From the NCBI RefSeq assembly GCF_030272615.1, contig NC_081405.1:653248920-653312919 (forward strand): a DNA stretch of 64,000 nucleotides. The letters are read 5' to 3'. Positions 34,328 through 45,221 of the stretch are shown here, one piece after another. The notes under the pieces were generated by a model. The model worked only from the letters and a program-made list of their open reading frames with translations, had not been told where the DNA came from and did not search any database. Origin of the DNA: Cryptomeria japonica. Its lineage: Eukaryota > Streptophyta > Pinopsida > Cupressales > Cupressaceae. Every line of letters starts with the position of its first letter. The first letter of the stretch is position 1. Both the position numbers and the translations under genes were made by a program.

Positions 34328-37300
34328 CTAAAAAAGATCTGCCAAAACTAGATTCAAGCTCTCAATGAACTTTTTGTTGTCTTTTATTGCGGCCTCTATC
34401 CTCTGAACTGTATCGGTGAGGTGCTACATTTGCTCTGCTGATGTTTTCTATCCTTGAACCAAGGCATCAGATATTTCTTTCCTTAAGGAGGTGAGATAGT
34501 CCAATTTTGGACTAAGTCTCCATTTAAGATCTTTAGCCTTTCCTTTTATTCTTTCTTTGTCTCTTTCCAACTTTAGTAGTTCTTCCTCAAAACCTATTAT
34601 TTTCTGCTCAAAAATTGATAATGAATTAGATGAATTGATGAAATTGTCAGCTAGTTGATCTAATTCTTCCTGTATCTTGCTAATTTTCTTGTCTATATCA
34701 ACTGTCAGAAAGTTAGTTTTACATGTATCCCTGTACAAAGTTTTGAATTCCTTCAATGTGCTACATAGTTCTAGTAGAAGTGTGTCAAATTGCCTTGTAC
34801 ACTTCTTTATTTCTTCCTCAAAGAATTTGTTTTTTTCCTTCTCTAATCTCTCCTTGAATGCTTCCTCTTTTATTTGTTCAACTGTCACAGTGTTTTCAGT
34901 AATATACTTAGACAAAGTGTCAAGTTGACTCAAAGAATCTTTATTGTCTACATTACATTTTGGTGCTATCATTTTTAAAATTGGAATGGTGTCATCTATT
35001 GCCTTGTAAGCCTGTAAGCTACAATCTGTTATCTTCTTTATGGAATCCAAAAGAACTTCTATTACATTAGTTGGTTTGAATTCTGTACTTGAAGAGCCAA
35101 CACTCTGTATTCCACTGGTGGGAGCAATATCCTTGCTTGTGGTGACCTCTGGTAGGTCAGTTTGTGTTTCCATTTCTTTAAGCAAAGGTTTGGTTTACTC
35201 AGCTAATGTCGGTGGTACTGTCTCTATATGAACCTATTGTGGTGATGGAGCCTATTGCTCTGCTTTTTTCTCTGTGTTATCATCTATCGGTTTACCTTCT
35301 GTACCATCAGTTACCGGTTGCTCATTAGCCATATCTGTCTTCTCAGTTGTATCCTTATCTACCACAATATTGACCTTTTGAGTATCAATGTCCATTGTGT
35401 ATAATACCTCAGAGTTAGGATTGGTGTCCTCTTGTGGTATGTCCATACTCTCACTATCCAGTTGATTATCAGTAGTCACTACCGGTGGAGTATTCAGAGG
35501 CGGTGGGGATAAGTTATCTTTTATTTTGATGGTAGGTGGTCCACCAACCTTGCCTTTTCCCTTATCCTTATCCTTCTAATATACTTTCATGGGTTTGGGG
35601 TTTCTATATTCTTCTTGCTTTTCCTTCTCTACAAGGAATATGTCCCATGCATTTGTAGTTTCCTCTGCAACCTCACATACTCTACCAACCATAAGTGCTA
35701 CATGTCGGTGTGCAGTTGAAAATACAAACCAGTTAGCCTCAAAGATTAGATCATCTATCTCTTTTGGTGAGTTGACTGGATAAACAACAAGTAGTTTTTC
35801 AATTTTCATTTCTTACCAAGCTCTACAACAACTTGCCTTCTAGCTTCAAGTCTTTTAAACAGTTCTACCAGTAATTCATCTACAACTTGCATTAGAAATT
35901 TCTTGTGAATGTCCAGGTGTAGAATTACACTATTTTCAACTTTCTCCTTGTCATCAACTGATAATGAATCATATAATTTATTGATGCTTTTTAGCTATCC
36001 ATCCTCTGTTATTTCATCTAGTAGTTTTTCAATTGGGGCAATATTTTGTTGAGTCTTCTTCTTGCGTGTTAACTTCTTCTTCTTAGGAGTTATCTTCTTA
36101 GCTGGGGGCCTTACTGCCTATTGTTTCTATTTGTTTCTTCTAGGAGAAGGTGTGGATACCAGTGAAGGTTCTCTTTTCCTCACAACTCTTTTAAATGCAG
36201 TTGGCATGTCACTTTCTGAGGAAGTTGCTATCGGTGAAAGGTGAGTTTCTGGCTGTTGTGCTTCTAACTCATATTCAGTGATACCAGTTTGTTTAAGTAC
36301 ATCTTCTTTGATAGCCTTTGCTTTCCTAGATCCTCTTCTTACTGTTGCTTCTACCTTCTTTACCCTATTCTTTGATTGGATTTTGTTTTCAATAGTCTCA
36401 GCACTGCCAAATACCTCTTCTTTAGGTTCCTTGGGTGCTTCCAGAAGGGCTTTTGCATATGTTTCAATTATGTTGTCATCAGTTTCATAACCCATTTCAG
36501 TAACCCAAATGGTTTTTGGGACAACTACCTCCATCCAAATCTCATCCTTCTTAACAACAAAGCATATTTCATCCTTATACTTATTTACAATTGCTTGTGA
36601 AAGTCTGACTCTAGTATTCATCCGGGCCTTGAATGCCTGAAAGTACTCATTTATATTATTTTCTCTGTTTTCACCCATGTTATTTAGTAAATCAGACAAT
36701 TGTTTGCATACCGGTATATCAAAACCAAGATTCTTATTACCGATACCGAGCACCTATTTTGTTATATGCAGCATTAAACAAACAAGTAGGTTTCCAAATC
36801 TAAATGTCCCCTTTTTGTCTTTCTTAATTTTTCCAAGATTATCAATAAGCTCATCTTTCAACCATTCACACACATCTATTTTTGCATTATCCTTGATCAT
36901 ATCATAGGCACTCTTTATGCATAGGCTAGAGACTGAGTTTAACCTATTTGCATGTATGGTTTTGTAGCCTAAAATCATGCTAATGAATCTGACATTAATG
37001 TCGGTTACATCATTTACTCTTAAAGATCTCTTGTCAGATGTTGAACCTGTTAGGTTAGTCACTAGGTCATTTGAGACCTTCTTTGTTTTATCAGGCCTAT
37101 TACCGGTGGAGGGTAACCCTGTCACAGCCTTTACTGCCTCTTTTGTGATTTTGTGAACTGAGTCTAACAAGAAGAATTCACCATGAACCCTGCTTAAAAC
37201 CATCCTTATAACATCCTTAGGTAAATCCAGAATACTGATAATTTTAGTGAATCCTAGGGTTTCAACTATTTTGTGTTCAGGTTTCACATTATTGGAATCA

Positions 37301-37541
37301 TCACAAATTACAGTCTTATATATGCTCTTGATTTTCTCATCACCTAATTCTTCTATGTGACAATGAATGTACATTCTAGGGTCTTCTACAAAAACTACAA
37401 TTTGGGGATTTGTGATAATACACCAACATCATCATCCTTCTTAGAAATTTTAGGAACTAACTGAAATATAGGTCTAAGGTGTTTAATCACTTCGACTATA
37501 GTAGGGTTTTCTATGAATTCAGGAATAGATGAAGAAGCCAT
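34328..37541 (-). pseudogene. Element H extra ORF (unknown protein, ~1070 codons)
   Basis: Starts MASSSIPEFIENPTIVEVI at 37541. After one frameshift near 37405 the frame continues through VFVEDPRMYIHCHIEELG (37374). A globular region follows with ISILDLPKDVIRMVL, HGEFFLLDSVHKITKEAV, ANRLNSVSSLCIKSAYDMI and CEWLKDELIDNLGKI, running past a single TAG at 36751. Next come a basic stretch (RRGSRKAKAIKED) and low-complexity acidic/Thr-rich sequence with more breaks. A C-terminal coiled coil (34448-35185) contains EEEIKKCTRQFDTLLLEL and FEEELLKLERDKERIKGKAK. I see no signal peptide, membrane segment or enzymatic motif. Its place before the 3' LTR is that of env-like ORFs in SIRE elements, but I cannot show homology. 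Confidence 0.7.
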
Positions 37542-37909
37542 GAATATAAATACCTTTATCTACCTTAGGAAAGATTGCTTGCTGAATTGCTTTTCTTCTT
37601 TGCTCGAAATGTCTTTGCTTAGGAATTTGCGTGCTCTTTGATTGTTTGAATTCTCAGTGAAATGAAATTGGAGCCAAGGCACTGATTTATAATGTTATTT
37701 TTGCTAGCCACCACATTTAATGCTTGCCGGTTAAGTAATGACTTAACTTATCTACCGATATGGAAGTAATTTTAATTTCTCACCATCAACCAAGGGAATA
37801 ATAGCACATTTCACATTTGATTGCTAAACCCTCAAGGAAATTTTCTTCAGTTAGATGAAGAGTCTCCTACCGGTGGAGTGTTCCTCTATTCTACCGGTGG
37901 AGTGTTACT
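37542..37909. other. H spacer between gag-like ORF and extra ORF, with 24-bp repeats
   Basis: At 37867-37935 three units of CTACCGGTGGAGTGTTCCTC plus TATT overlap the end of the gag-like frame. The rest is non-coding and T-rich and may hold the leader or splice site for the extra ORF; neither is identified. Confidence 0.5.
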
Positions 37910-38983
37910 CTATTCTACCGATGGAGGAGTATTCCTATCAACATTTAGTTCTAATTTCCTGATCCATTGTTTTGAGAATTCTTGCTTTACTTCTTCAACT
38001 TTTTCTTTACCTTTCAAACTAGGGCCTTTGTTATTTACCGGTGAGCACTTGCTTCTACAAAATTTTGCAATATGTCCAATCTTGTTATAGGCATAACAAG
38101 TCACATTATTTTTCTGGATAGCTTTTCCATATCCTATGCCGGTTTGTGTTCTACATTGACTAGATAAGTGTCCAAAGCTTCCACAAACATAACATCTTAC
38201 ATTCATTCTATAATTCTCAGAATTATGACCAGCTTTGTTGCATTTTGAACATTGACCGGTGGGTGTATTGGTATTCTGATAATTTCTAGATCTACATTGG
38301 TTTTCTCTATGACCATACTTGTTACAGTTAAAGCATTTGCCATTAAATTTGTAAGCAGTAGGTTGTCTTACCGGTTGACCATGATCCTGTGTGTTTGCAG
38401 TACCAGAGCTTTCACCAACTTCAAATCCAAGACCATTAGTGTCACCATTAGGTTTCTGATTCTTCGACAAGTCACTAAGTTCTTCTGGGCTTTTCTTGAA
38501 TTTTTCTTTATGTTGATTTGCAGCAGCCAGTTCTCCTTCCAAGATACCTTTTTGTCTCATGAGTTCATTTTAGTCATTATGTGCATGCATCAGATCTATC
38601 TTCAACATATCATTTTCATAACTAAGTCTTGTGTTTTCATGTGCAGCTTCATTCAGTCTTCTAGTCAAGTCTGCTTCATTCTTCTTTCTATCTTCAATTT
38701 CTTTACAAAATCTCATAGTCATATCCTGCATCTCATTCTTTGTTGTCATGTTTTCTTGTTTCAGCTTATTCATCAGGTCACTAAGAGTTTCCTTTTCATC
38801 ATTCTCATTTTGCATCTTTTCACAAATTTCTCTTCTCTTGTTTCTTGAAATGATAATATTTTCTTGAAGTGCTTGAATAATATCCTGTGCAGCTTTTAGA
38901 TCATCTTCAAGTTTGATATTTTTCAATTTTTCTGCATCATAGTCTAATAGAGCTACTTCTAATTTCTTCATCAAATTTTCCAT
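37910..38983 (-). pseudogene. Element H gag-like ORF: coiled coil and four zinc knuckles
   Basis: Starts MENLMKKLEVALLDYDAEKL at 38983. A long coiled coil (to 38570) is followed, past one TAA, by four knuckles: CFNCNKYGHRENQC, CSKCNKAGHNSENY, CYVCGSFGHLSSQC and CYAYNKIGHIAKFC. The second lacks its last Cys and the fourth its second Cys. The copia gag domain seen in E (LEGTNYEVW) is absent. The zinc knuckles suggest RNA binding, possibly packaging by proteins of another element. Confidence 0.82.
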
Positions 38984-39033
38984 CTCTACCAGTATCAAGA
39001 TCTTCCTCAAGTTGTTAGGCTTCTGAAAATAGA

Positions 39034-39052
39034 GGACCAAGCTCTAATACCA
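39034..39052 (-). other. Element H primer-binding site
   Basis: In sense TGGTATTAGAGCTTGGTCC, initiator-Met type, 2 nt after the LTR. Confidence 0.82.
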
Positions 39053-39054
39053 AT

Positions 39055-39828
39055 TTTTAGGATTCCCATAGATATTGAGAGGAGGGGGTGAATCAGTATC
39101 TAACCGGTTATTAGATTTTCTCAGCTTAAAACATGTAGAACATATTAATACTCAATATCAGTAAACAAGAAATAATTCAATAAACAAAGATAACAGCAAC
39201 CACATGAAAAACACACCATAACACATTAGTTTAACGAGGAAACCCGGTGTGGGAAAAACCTCGGTGGGATTTGTGACCCACAATATTCACTTACTGGCCA
39301 ATAAGAGAATATTACTGCTACAAGAGGGGCCTGCACATGCAAGAAGGCCAAGTGCCTAGAGCTCACTACTCAATTACAAAATGGGAAGTCTCACTGACTT
39401 ACAAAATGGATTATATAAATCCAATGTCTTGTACTACTTCAAAATAACATCTACTATGCCAGATCCAGTACCGGTTTATAGCTCTACTTCATAAATAAAC
39501 CCTTAACCTATAATTTGCATAATAGGTCTGCCTTATTTCACCTATATATTTTCTTCCTTGTTATAAAATGTTCTACAATGATCTCTTATATATATGAGTC
39601 ATTTTACAACTTGCCAAGTTGGCTTACAATGATTTTACAATAATAAACAAAATATATTACAGACAAAATTCCTGTTAGCTTCTATGCCGGTATGCTTCCT
39701 TTTGCTGTCGGTGGTCTATGTGTCAGTGTAGAGTCTGTCTTTGCCGGTGTCATAGGATTGTAAGGTTGCCATCAATGACAAAACCTTCAATCACCTACAA
39801 TGTCTCATTGGAGTGTGCATTTTCCAAC
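39055..39828 (-). repeat. Element H 5' LTR
   Basis: Pairs with 33313-34114. The inner end is slightly degenerate (TTTTAGG for TGTTAGG). TATA box and hairpin (39330-39343, one base mismatched) are present. Confidence 0.88.
39587..39596 (-). promoter_or_regulatory. TATA-like box of element H 5' LTR
   Basis: On the minus strand ATATATATAA; the same box is kept at 33848-33857 in the 3' LTR. Confidence 0.55.
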
Positions 39829-39933
39829 ATCTAGGTCTCCTCTTCTGGTAAAGGGATTAATGACCTCTTCTTCTTCTTCTTCCCATATTTCATTTTGAGT
39901 TTGTCTATGACTCTAAGACCTAGTCCTAGCCAT
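39829..39933 (-). pseudogene. Element F gag, N-terminal part
   Basis: Start MARTRS at 39933, followed by a TAG, then SHRQTQNEIWEEEEEEVI and TRRGDLD up to the H insertion. MARTRS is comparable with A's gag start MVATRS. The reading frame continues on the other side of H at 33312. Confidence 0.72.
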
Positions 39934-40438
39934 GTTTGGAGAACACATTTATGGGTAAAAAAGTGTGTGTTTGGTCTCCTTTGATAGGTCCAAGATTTGT
40001 TTGAGTAAGATGTGATGAAGATGTTTTGAAACGTGTATGGATGAATTCTCCTTTTACCGAAGGTTGGATATCAATAAAGTTTCTTTTTGATATTGCTTGC
40101 TTGGTTTCAAATAGTTGTGAGATGAGGTGTAGCAAGGTTTTATGTTTTACTAAGCACAAGCTACCTAGCTATGAGATGATGCACTCAAAAGTTTGATTTA
40201 ACCTATATAGATTCTTAGTAATGCCTCTTAAGATGATTGATCCTAGATGTAGAGACACACTAGAAAGTATGTGTTGTTGTGATTAGCAATATCTTAAAAT
40301 AACTAAGGATAAAAGCCTTAGTGTATTGTGAGGAATGGATTTGTGATGTGGTTTGGAATGAGTGTGTGAATTGAAAAAAAGATGAAATATGAAAAGTGTT
40401 TATGGAAGATGAATGATTTAAGAAAGATGTGAATGTTT
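39934..40438. other. Element F leader next to gag
   Basis: Non-coding. GTGTTTATGGAAGATGAATG-type words near 40390 begin the tandem-repeat region that resumes at 42460. Confidence 0.5.
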
Positions 40439-42457
40439 TTTATTAGGATAAACAGGTTTTGAGGGGACCAGAAACCCTATACAGTAGGTTTTGAAGGGAC
40501 CTAAAACCCTCGGATATTTCACGGATCTGAAACCATCAAGGGGACATTGCAGACAAAAACAATAGAGCTAACCAGCAACAAAGCCACAATAATCTACAAA
40601 AGGAATACACCACTAGTGGCACCAAAGGCGGCAGGACAAAGCAAGCAAAATGAAAGAACCGCCAGCCAAACATAAAAGAAAAACAATACAAACCAGGCTA
40701 GCAACCATAATAGATCTAAACTACCTTATATAACTGAGAAGCATAAAAAGAGGGTTTATCTAGCACCCCCAGCTAAAAAATAGGGTTTTCCCAGGATCCC
40801 TTAACTTGTAATAGAATTTCCAGCTCACCAGCAACAAAACCTTAACCTAACCAAAAACACAAACTAGCAAAACTGGGCCCTTGAAAATCGCCATCATCCA
40901 GTCCGTTCACAATAGAAAACCAAGGGTTTTTCTAGGCTCCCTTAACCTTGAGAAAGGTTTTTAAGAGGCTCCCACAACTTGACAGGGTGTTAACACAACA
41001 CCCAGTACTTTCAGCAATAGATATAGGCTTTCAGGCATAACCAACATCATTCGACTCCATCTCAATAGGAGAAAGGTCTCCTCCAGCCACCTCAATCTCC
41101 ACCTCCATTGAAGAAAGGTCCACCTCAATAGGACTAACTGGATAAACCCTAAGATGCATATTTAAAAGAATAATACACTGATCCATGAAGCTAGGGTAGA
41201 TAGGGATAAAAATACCCACATCAAAATGGGAACTAGGATAAATCAAACAAGCACAGAAAAGATCAGTTCCCAAAATCATGAAAAATAAGGGTTTTGAAAA
41301 GGCTCCCTTAACCTTTTGCTGAAACAAGAAAACAGGGGCTGTCATAAATAACTCAAGGCAAAATAAATCCACCCACATAGGGTTTTAGCAAGCTCCCCAA
41401 ACCCAAAAAACTGGGTTTTAGCATGGATCCAATAACCATGAAGAAAAGAGACCAGATCAATCATCGAAGGAAGGCAGTCATCCAAAAAAACTCCCTCCAT
41501 CTGCTCGTAGGAAGAAGAGCGAGACACATCTCCACCTCAAAAGGGGTTGGGATCACCTCAATAGAAACCTCAACACCTGACTCAAAAGAGAGAAAGTAGA
41601 GAGAGAAATCAGGAAATAAAACAAACCCTCGAACGATCACAAGGTTGTGAAGGAAAAAGTCATCCATCAATCCCCTAGACAACCACGACCCAATCTGGAC
41701 AAAGACCTCAAAAGTGAAGAACCCATCAGAAGTGTGGACTAGATCACCCAACCAAACCACTACAGAAGAGGCCACTGGGCCCTGATAGAGAACAACACCC
41801 CTCCAGCACATCCATATGTGCACACCCAACTCAAAAAAGAACTAGGCCCTGACAACACCACCTGGATCCCAAACCTCCCCTCCACAACAAGAGAGAACAA
41901 AGATAAAAGGTGGAAAGAAAAATCCCCAAACAAACACCAAAGAGGCAGCCAAGACAACCCCTCCACTCCCATTACAAACCTTAAATAGACCCCATCTTCA
42001 AAAAGCAAGGCAACAACCATCTCCTATCACAAAGAGCTCAAAAGGCTTAGTCACCCAAAAAAAATAGGATCATCACACGGGGGAGTGGTCGTCTCCAAAA
42101 GGGAACACCAACCGCCAAAGGTGTCACTCTCAAAACTCCATGCCTCATCCACACCCAAGCCTAGGACATAAACAACCTTGCACAGCCAACCACATAAGGA
42201 AGGAAAGGATCACGGGGTATCCTCTCCCGCACCATCTGCATCTCCATCTGCATCACCATCTCCAAGATCTTCTCCCAACAAAACCCTAGCTTTCTCTCTG
42301 CAGCCCACTCGCTCATTCCTGCTCATCGTCGTGCTCCCTTGTCAATTTTTTTTCAATAGATTATTGAGATGACACATTGTTGAGGTACACTGTCAAAATA
42401 TTTAATGTGCCTTATAGTGGCACGCTGATTTACCAAGGTAATCTCAATTACAAATAA
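40439..42457 (-). mobile_element. Unidentified ~2-kb insertion in F's leader, LINE-like at best
   Basis: It splits a tandem-repeat array. Left flank AAAGATGTGAATG (about 40425-40438) and right flank AAAGATATGTGAATG (about 42457-42471) could be a target duplication. A short T-run at the left end would be a poly(A) tail for a minus-strand retroposon. GC content is higher than around it. Minus-strand frames (41031-42020) are short and overlapping with no RT motif. From 40740 to 41430 a motif like GGGTTTT..GGCTCCCTTAACC recurs about five times. Family unknown. Confidence 0.4.
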
Positions 42458-42459
42458 AA

Positions 42460-43040
42460 GATATGTGAATGTTGAAGTGTGATTATTGAAGGTATTTATG
42501 AAAGATGGTGAATGTTGAAATGTGATTATGGAAGGTATTTATGGAAAATAAATGATTTACGAAAGATATGTGGATTTGGAATGTGAATTGGAATGATATG
42601 TGAATTTGGAATGTGATTTGGAATGGGATTATGGAAAATAAATGATTTACGAAAGATATGTGAATTTGGAATGTGAATTGGAATGATATGTAAATTTGGA
42701 ATGAGATTATAGAAGATAAACGATTTACGAAAGATACTTGAATTTGGAATGTGAATTGGAATGATATGTGAATTTTTAATGTGATTTTGGAATGGGATTA
42801 TGGAAGATAAATGATTTATAAAAGATATGTGAATTTGGAATGTGAATTGGAATGTGAATTGGAATGATATGTGAATTTGGAATGTGATGTTGAATAGGGT
42901 TATGGAAGATAAATGATTTATAAAAGATATGTGAATTGGAATGATATGTGAATTTGGAATGTAATTTTGAAATGGGATTATGGAAGATAAATTATTTATG
43001 AAAGATATGTGAATTTGGAATGGGATTATGGAATATGTGA
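42460..43040. repeat. Tandem repeat of compound ATGTGAATTTGGAATG units in F's leader
   Basis: Irregular units combine GAATTGGAATGATATGTGAA, TTTGGAATGTGATTTTGGAA and TGGGATTATGGAAGATAAAT. They lie just upstream of gag in sense, as A's 24-bp array does, but sequences differ. Confidence 0.85.
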
Positions 43041-43599
43041 ACCTTGAATCTCTAATAGGTGATTGCAGGTTGTGGAATGTATGATGGATGAATGTGTTGA
43101 CTGTGATTGTGACGATATGACAGAGCTCTTCTTTGAAAGAAATCTTGGGATGCAAGTGGCTCTAATTCAAAGTCGTCGGTAAAATTGTGACTAAAATTGT
43201 GATATCGATGGATGAAGGTGTGGTGTTTTAACAAGTTACAGTTTTTGTACAAGGAACTTATTCTCTTTTGGATTTTCTTTTTACTTTGCTTCTTTTTCGT
43301 TCTTCGATAAATTAATTTATTGGCGTATTTGAGAGATTTTCAAACACAAAGCATTGATGGCTATTTTTCAAGAATTTTGTTTTTTGGGATGTAACTTGTT
43401 TCAAATGGTGAATGTTTTCTTTGACAAGAAGACACATCAAGAACATAGAAACACTTATTTTCTCTTGCTAACTGTTGATGTATGTTTAGGATCTTTTCAA
43501 ATCTATTTAAGGATATTTTCAAATCCTCTTTTTTTTTCACAGGTTTGAACAAACATAAAGACAAATCAGATAGACTCCACTATTGTCAAAAATGTCATT

Positions 43600-44130
43600 C
43601 CCAATATTAATAGCCCACACTTGATACTCCATCAGCTCAAACAACCCTGTCACACCTGAAGGTGGACCCGTTTTCTGCCTTTGTCTAGGAATGTGAACCA
43701 AAGAGAATTTCTCCTCAATTGGATCATTTTATTAGGAGATTTATGGTGAGTGTCTTGGGGGTGGATTCTTCCTCACCCTTGTACTATGATATTACAAATG
43801 TCTTGCTAACTGATTCAGTGAGGTTTCTACTTCTAAAGTTTGTAATCAGGCTTTCATTCGGTCTTTAGTGATAAACTCCCACAAGAGGCTTCCCAACTTT
43901 TAGATCAAAGGATTTACGTATCTCAAGGATACTGGGGGAAGGCTAATCACTAAGCAAAACCGTTGGTGGGGATTTTCATCAGCCTCCACATTTGATTATA
44001 GTGAGTTTGGAATACTTGATGGTAAAGCCATTCCCCACTTAGGTTGTTCCCCTCACACTGGCCTTATAAGAACCTCAAGTGAGTTTGGCCTTTTTATCAC
44101 CCAATAAAAGGGAGAGCATATACCTATCAC
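43600..44130 (-). other. Partly conserved 5' leader blocks (F copy)
   Basis: In sense GTGAGGGGAACAACCTAAGT (near 44030-44060) and AACTCACTATAATCAAATG (near 43990-44010) match the A and B leader blocks in the same order. Other A/B blocks are not recognisable. Confidence 0.5.
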
Positions 44131-44860
44131 TTAAGACAAAGAAAATAATGTTTCTTTTTGGCCCTTCAAAGAAATGATTTTGTATGTCCTATTTGGAGAT
44201 GTTTCTCCAACAAGCATGATGTTCTTTTTATCCACAAAGAAATTTGTGTGTTTCAAAACTTTGGAAATAAACCCGGTCAACCAAAAAAAAAAATCGTATA
44301 TTGGTCAACAAAATCAAAATCGTGTAGGCAATTGTCAATGAGATGCTTTTTATTTTTCACCAAAGAAAATGAAGTTCTTTTTAGGTTGCACCAAAGTAGA
44401 TGAAGTTATTTTTAGATCCTTGCAAGAAATAAAAGGTTCATTTGTAGTTCCTTTTTAACCTTTTGCAAAAATTAGAAAGTGAGGTCTTGTTTTAAACACC
44501 AAAGAAATGATGAGGTTCTTTTTAGTTTGCACCAAAAATGAAAGTGAGATCCTTTTTAACTTTGCAAAAAAATAAATGTTTGTTTGCAATTCAGTTCTTT
44601 TTACCCTTTTGCAAAATAAAAAGTGAGGTCTTGTTTTAAACACCAAATAAATGATGAGGTTATTTTTAGGTCCTTGCAAGAAATGAAAGTGAGTTCTTTT
44701 TTTTTTTTTAAATCCCTTTGCAAAAAGAAAATTTTAAATCAAAATCTACTCTAACTCCTTAGAACCTGCAACAAATTGTTAGACCTGCAAAAAAACTCTT
44801 AACAAGTTAGTTCATATGGTGGGCTTTACAAGCCTAAAACTTCATTTTTGTTACAATTTT
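44131..44860. repeat. Degenerate ~140-bp tandem repeat in F's leader
   Basis: AAAGTGAGGTCTTGTTTTAA followed by ACACCAAA and ATGATGAGG occurs at about 44475 and 44618; weaker copies extend from 44160. Rich in CACCAAA and TTTGCAA words. Confidence 0.65.
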
Positions 44861-45199
44861 AAGCTCTCTGCCAGAGACAATAGCGCTACTTTGGTGAAAA
44901 ACAAAAGTGCTAACAGAGTAACAAAGGCAATATAAATACAAAAAAGTGGACTATTAGAACAAAAGCACTACAACATATAACAATAGTGCTAATTTACTAT
45001 AAAAGCGCTATAATAGACAACGAAGGTGCCAAAGTAAGACAAAAGCACTACTTTGTAGATAAAAACCAGGTGCAAAATCTGGAGCAAAGGCGCAAAATAT
45101 GGAGTCAAAAGCGCTTAAGTGCTACCTGTGCGTGAAAAAGCTGCAAGTATGTAATTTAAAAAAAAAAATCTTAACTTGTTAGAATGAAAATGAGGTTCA
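44861..45199. repeat. AGCGCT-type short repeats near F's primer-binding site
   Basis: AAAAGCGCTA, AATAGCGCTA, AAAGTGCTA and AAAGCACTA recur about ten times between 44880 and 45125. AGCGCT is self-complementary. Confidence 0.65.
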
Positions 45200-45218
45200 T
45201 GCCCCATGGTGGGTGCCA
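45200..45218 (-). other. Element F primer-binding site
   Basis: In sense TGGCACCCACCATGGGGC, 3 nt after the LTR, similar in start to A's TGGCACACCCAG. Confidence 0.7.
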
Positions 45219-45221
45219 AAA

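Larger units (their letters stand above)
33313..39828 (-). mobile_element. Element H: non-autonomous copia-like LTR retrotransposon with extra ORF
   Basis: 6.5 kb on the minus strand, ends TG...CA, flanked by the perfect 5-bp duplication TCTAG (33308-33312 and 39829-39833). LTRs 33313-34114 and 39055-39828; initiator-Met-type primer site and polypurine tract present. Internal coding is a coiled-coil plus zinc-knuckle gag-like ORF followed by a ~1070-codon unknown ORF. No protease, integrase, RT or RNase H motif was found. H interrupts F's gag 35 codons after its start. Confidence 0.9.

Noticed and set aside
41031-42020. Four short overlapping minus-strand ORFs in the unidentified insertion as a gene
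   Set aside because: They shift frame repeatedly and contain no recognisable domain, so I annotate the insertion but not a protein.
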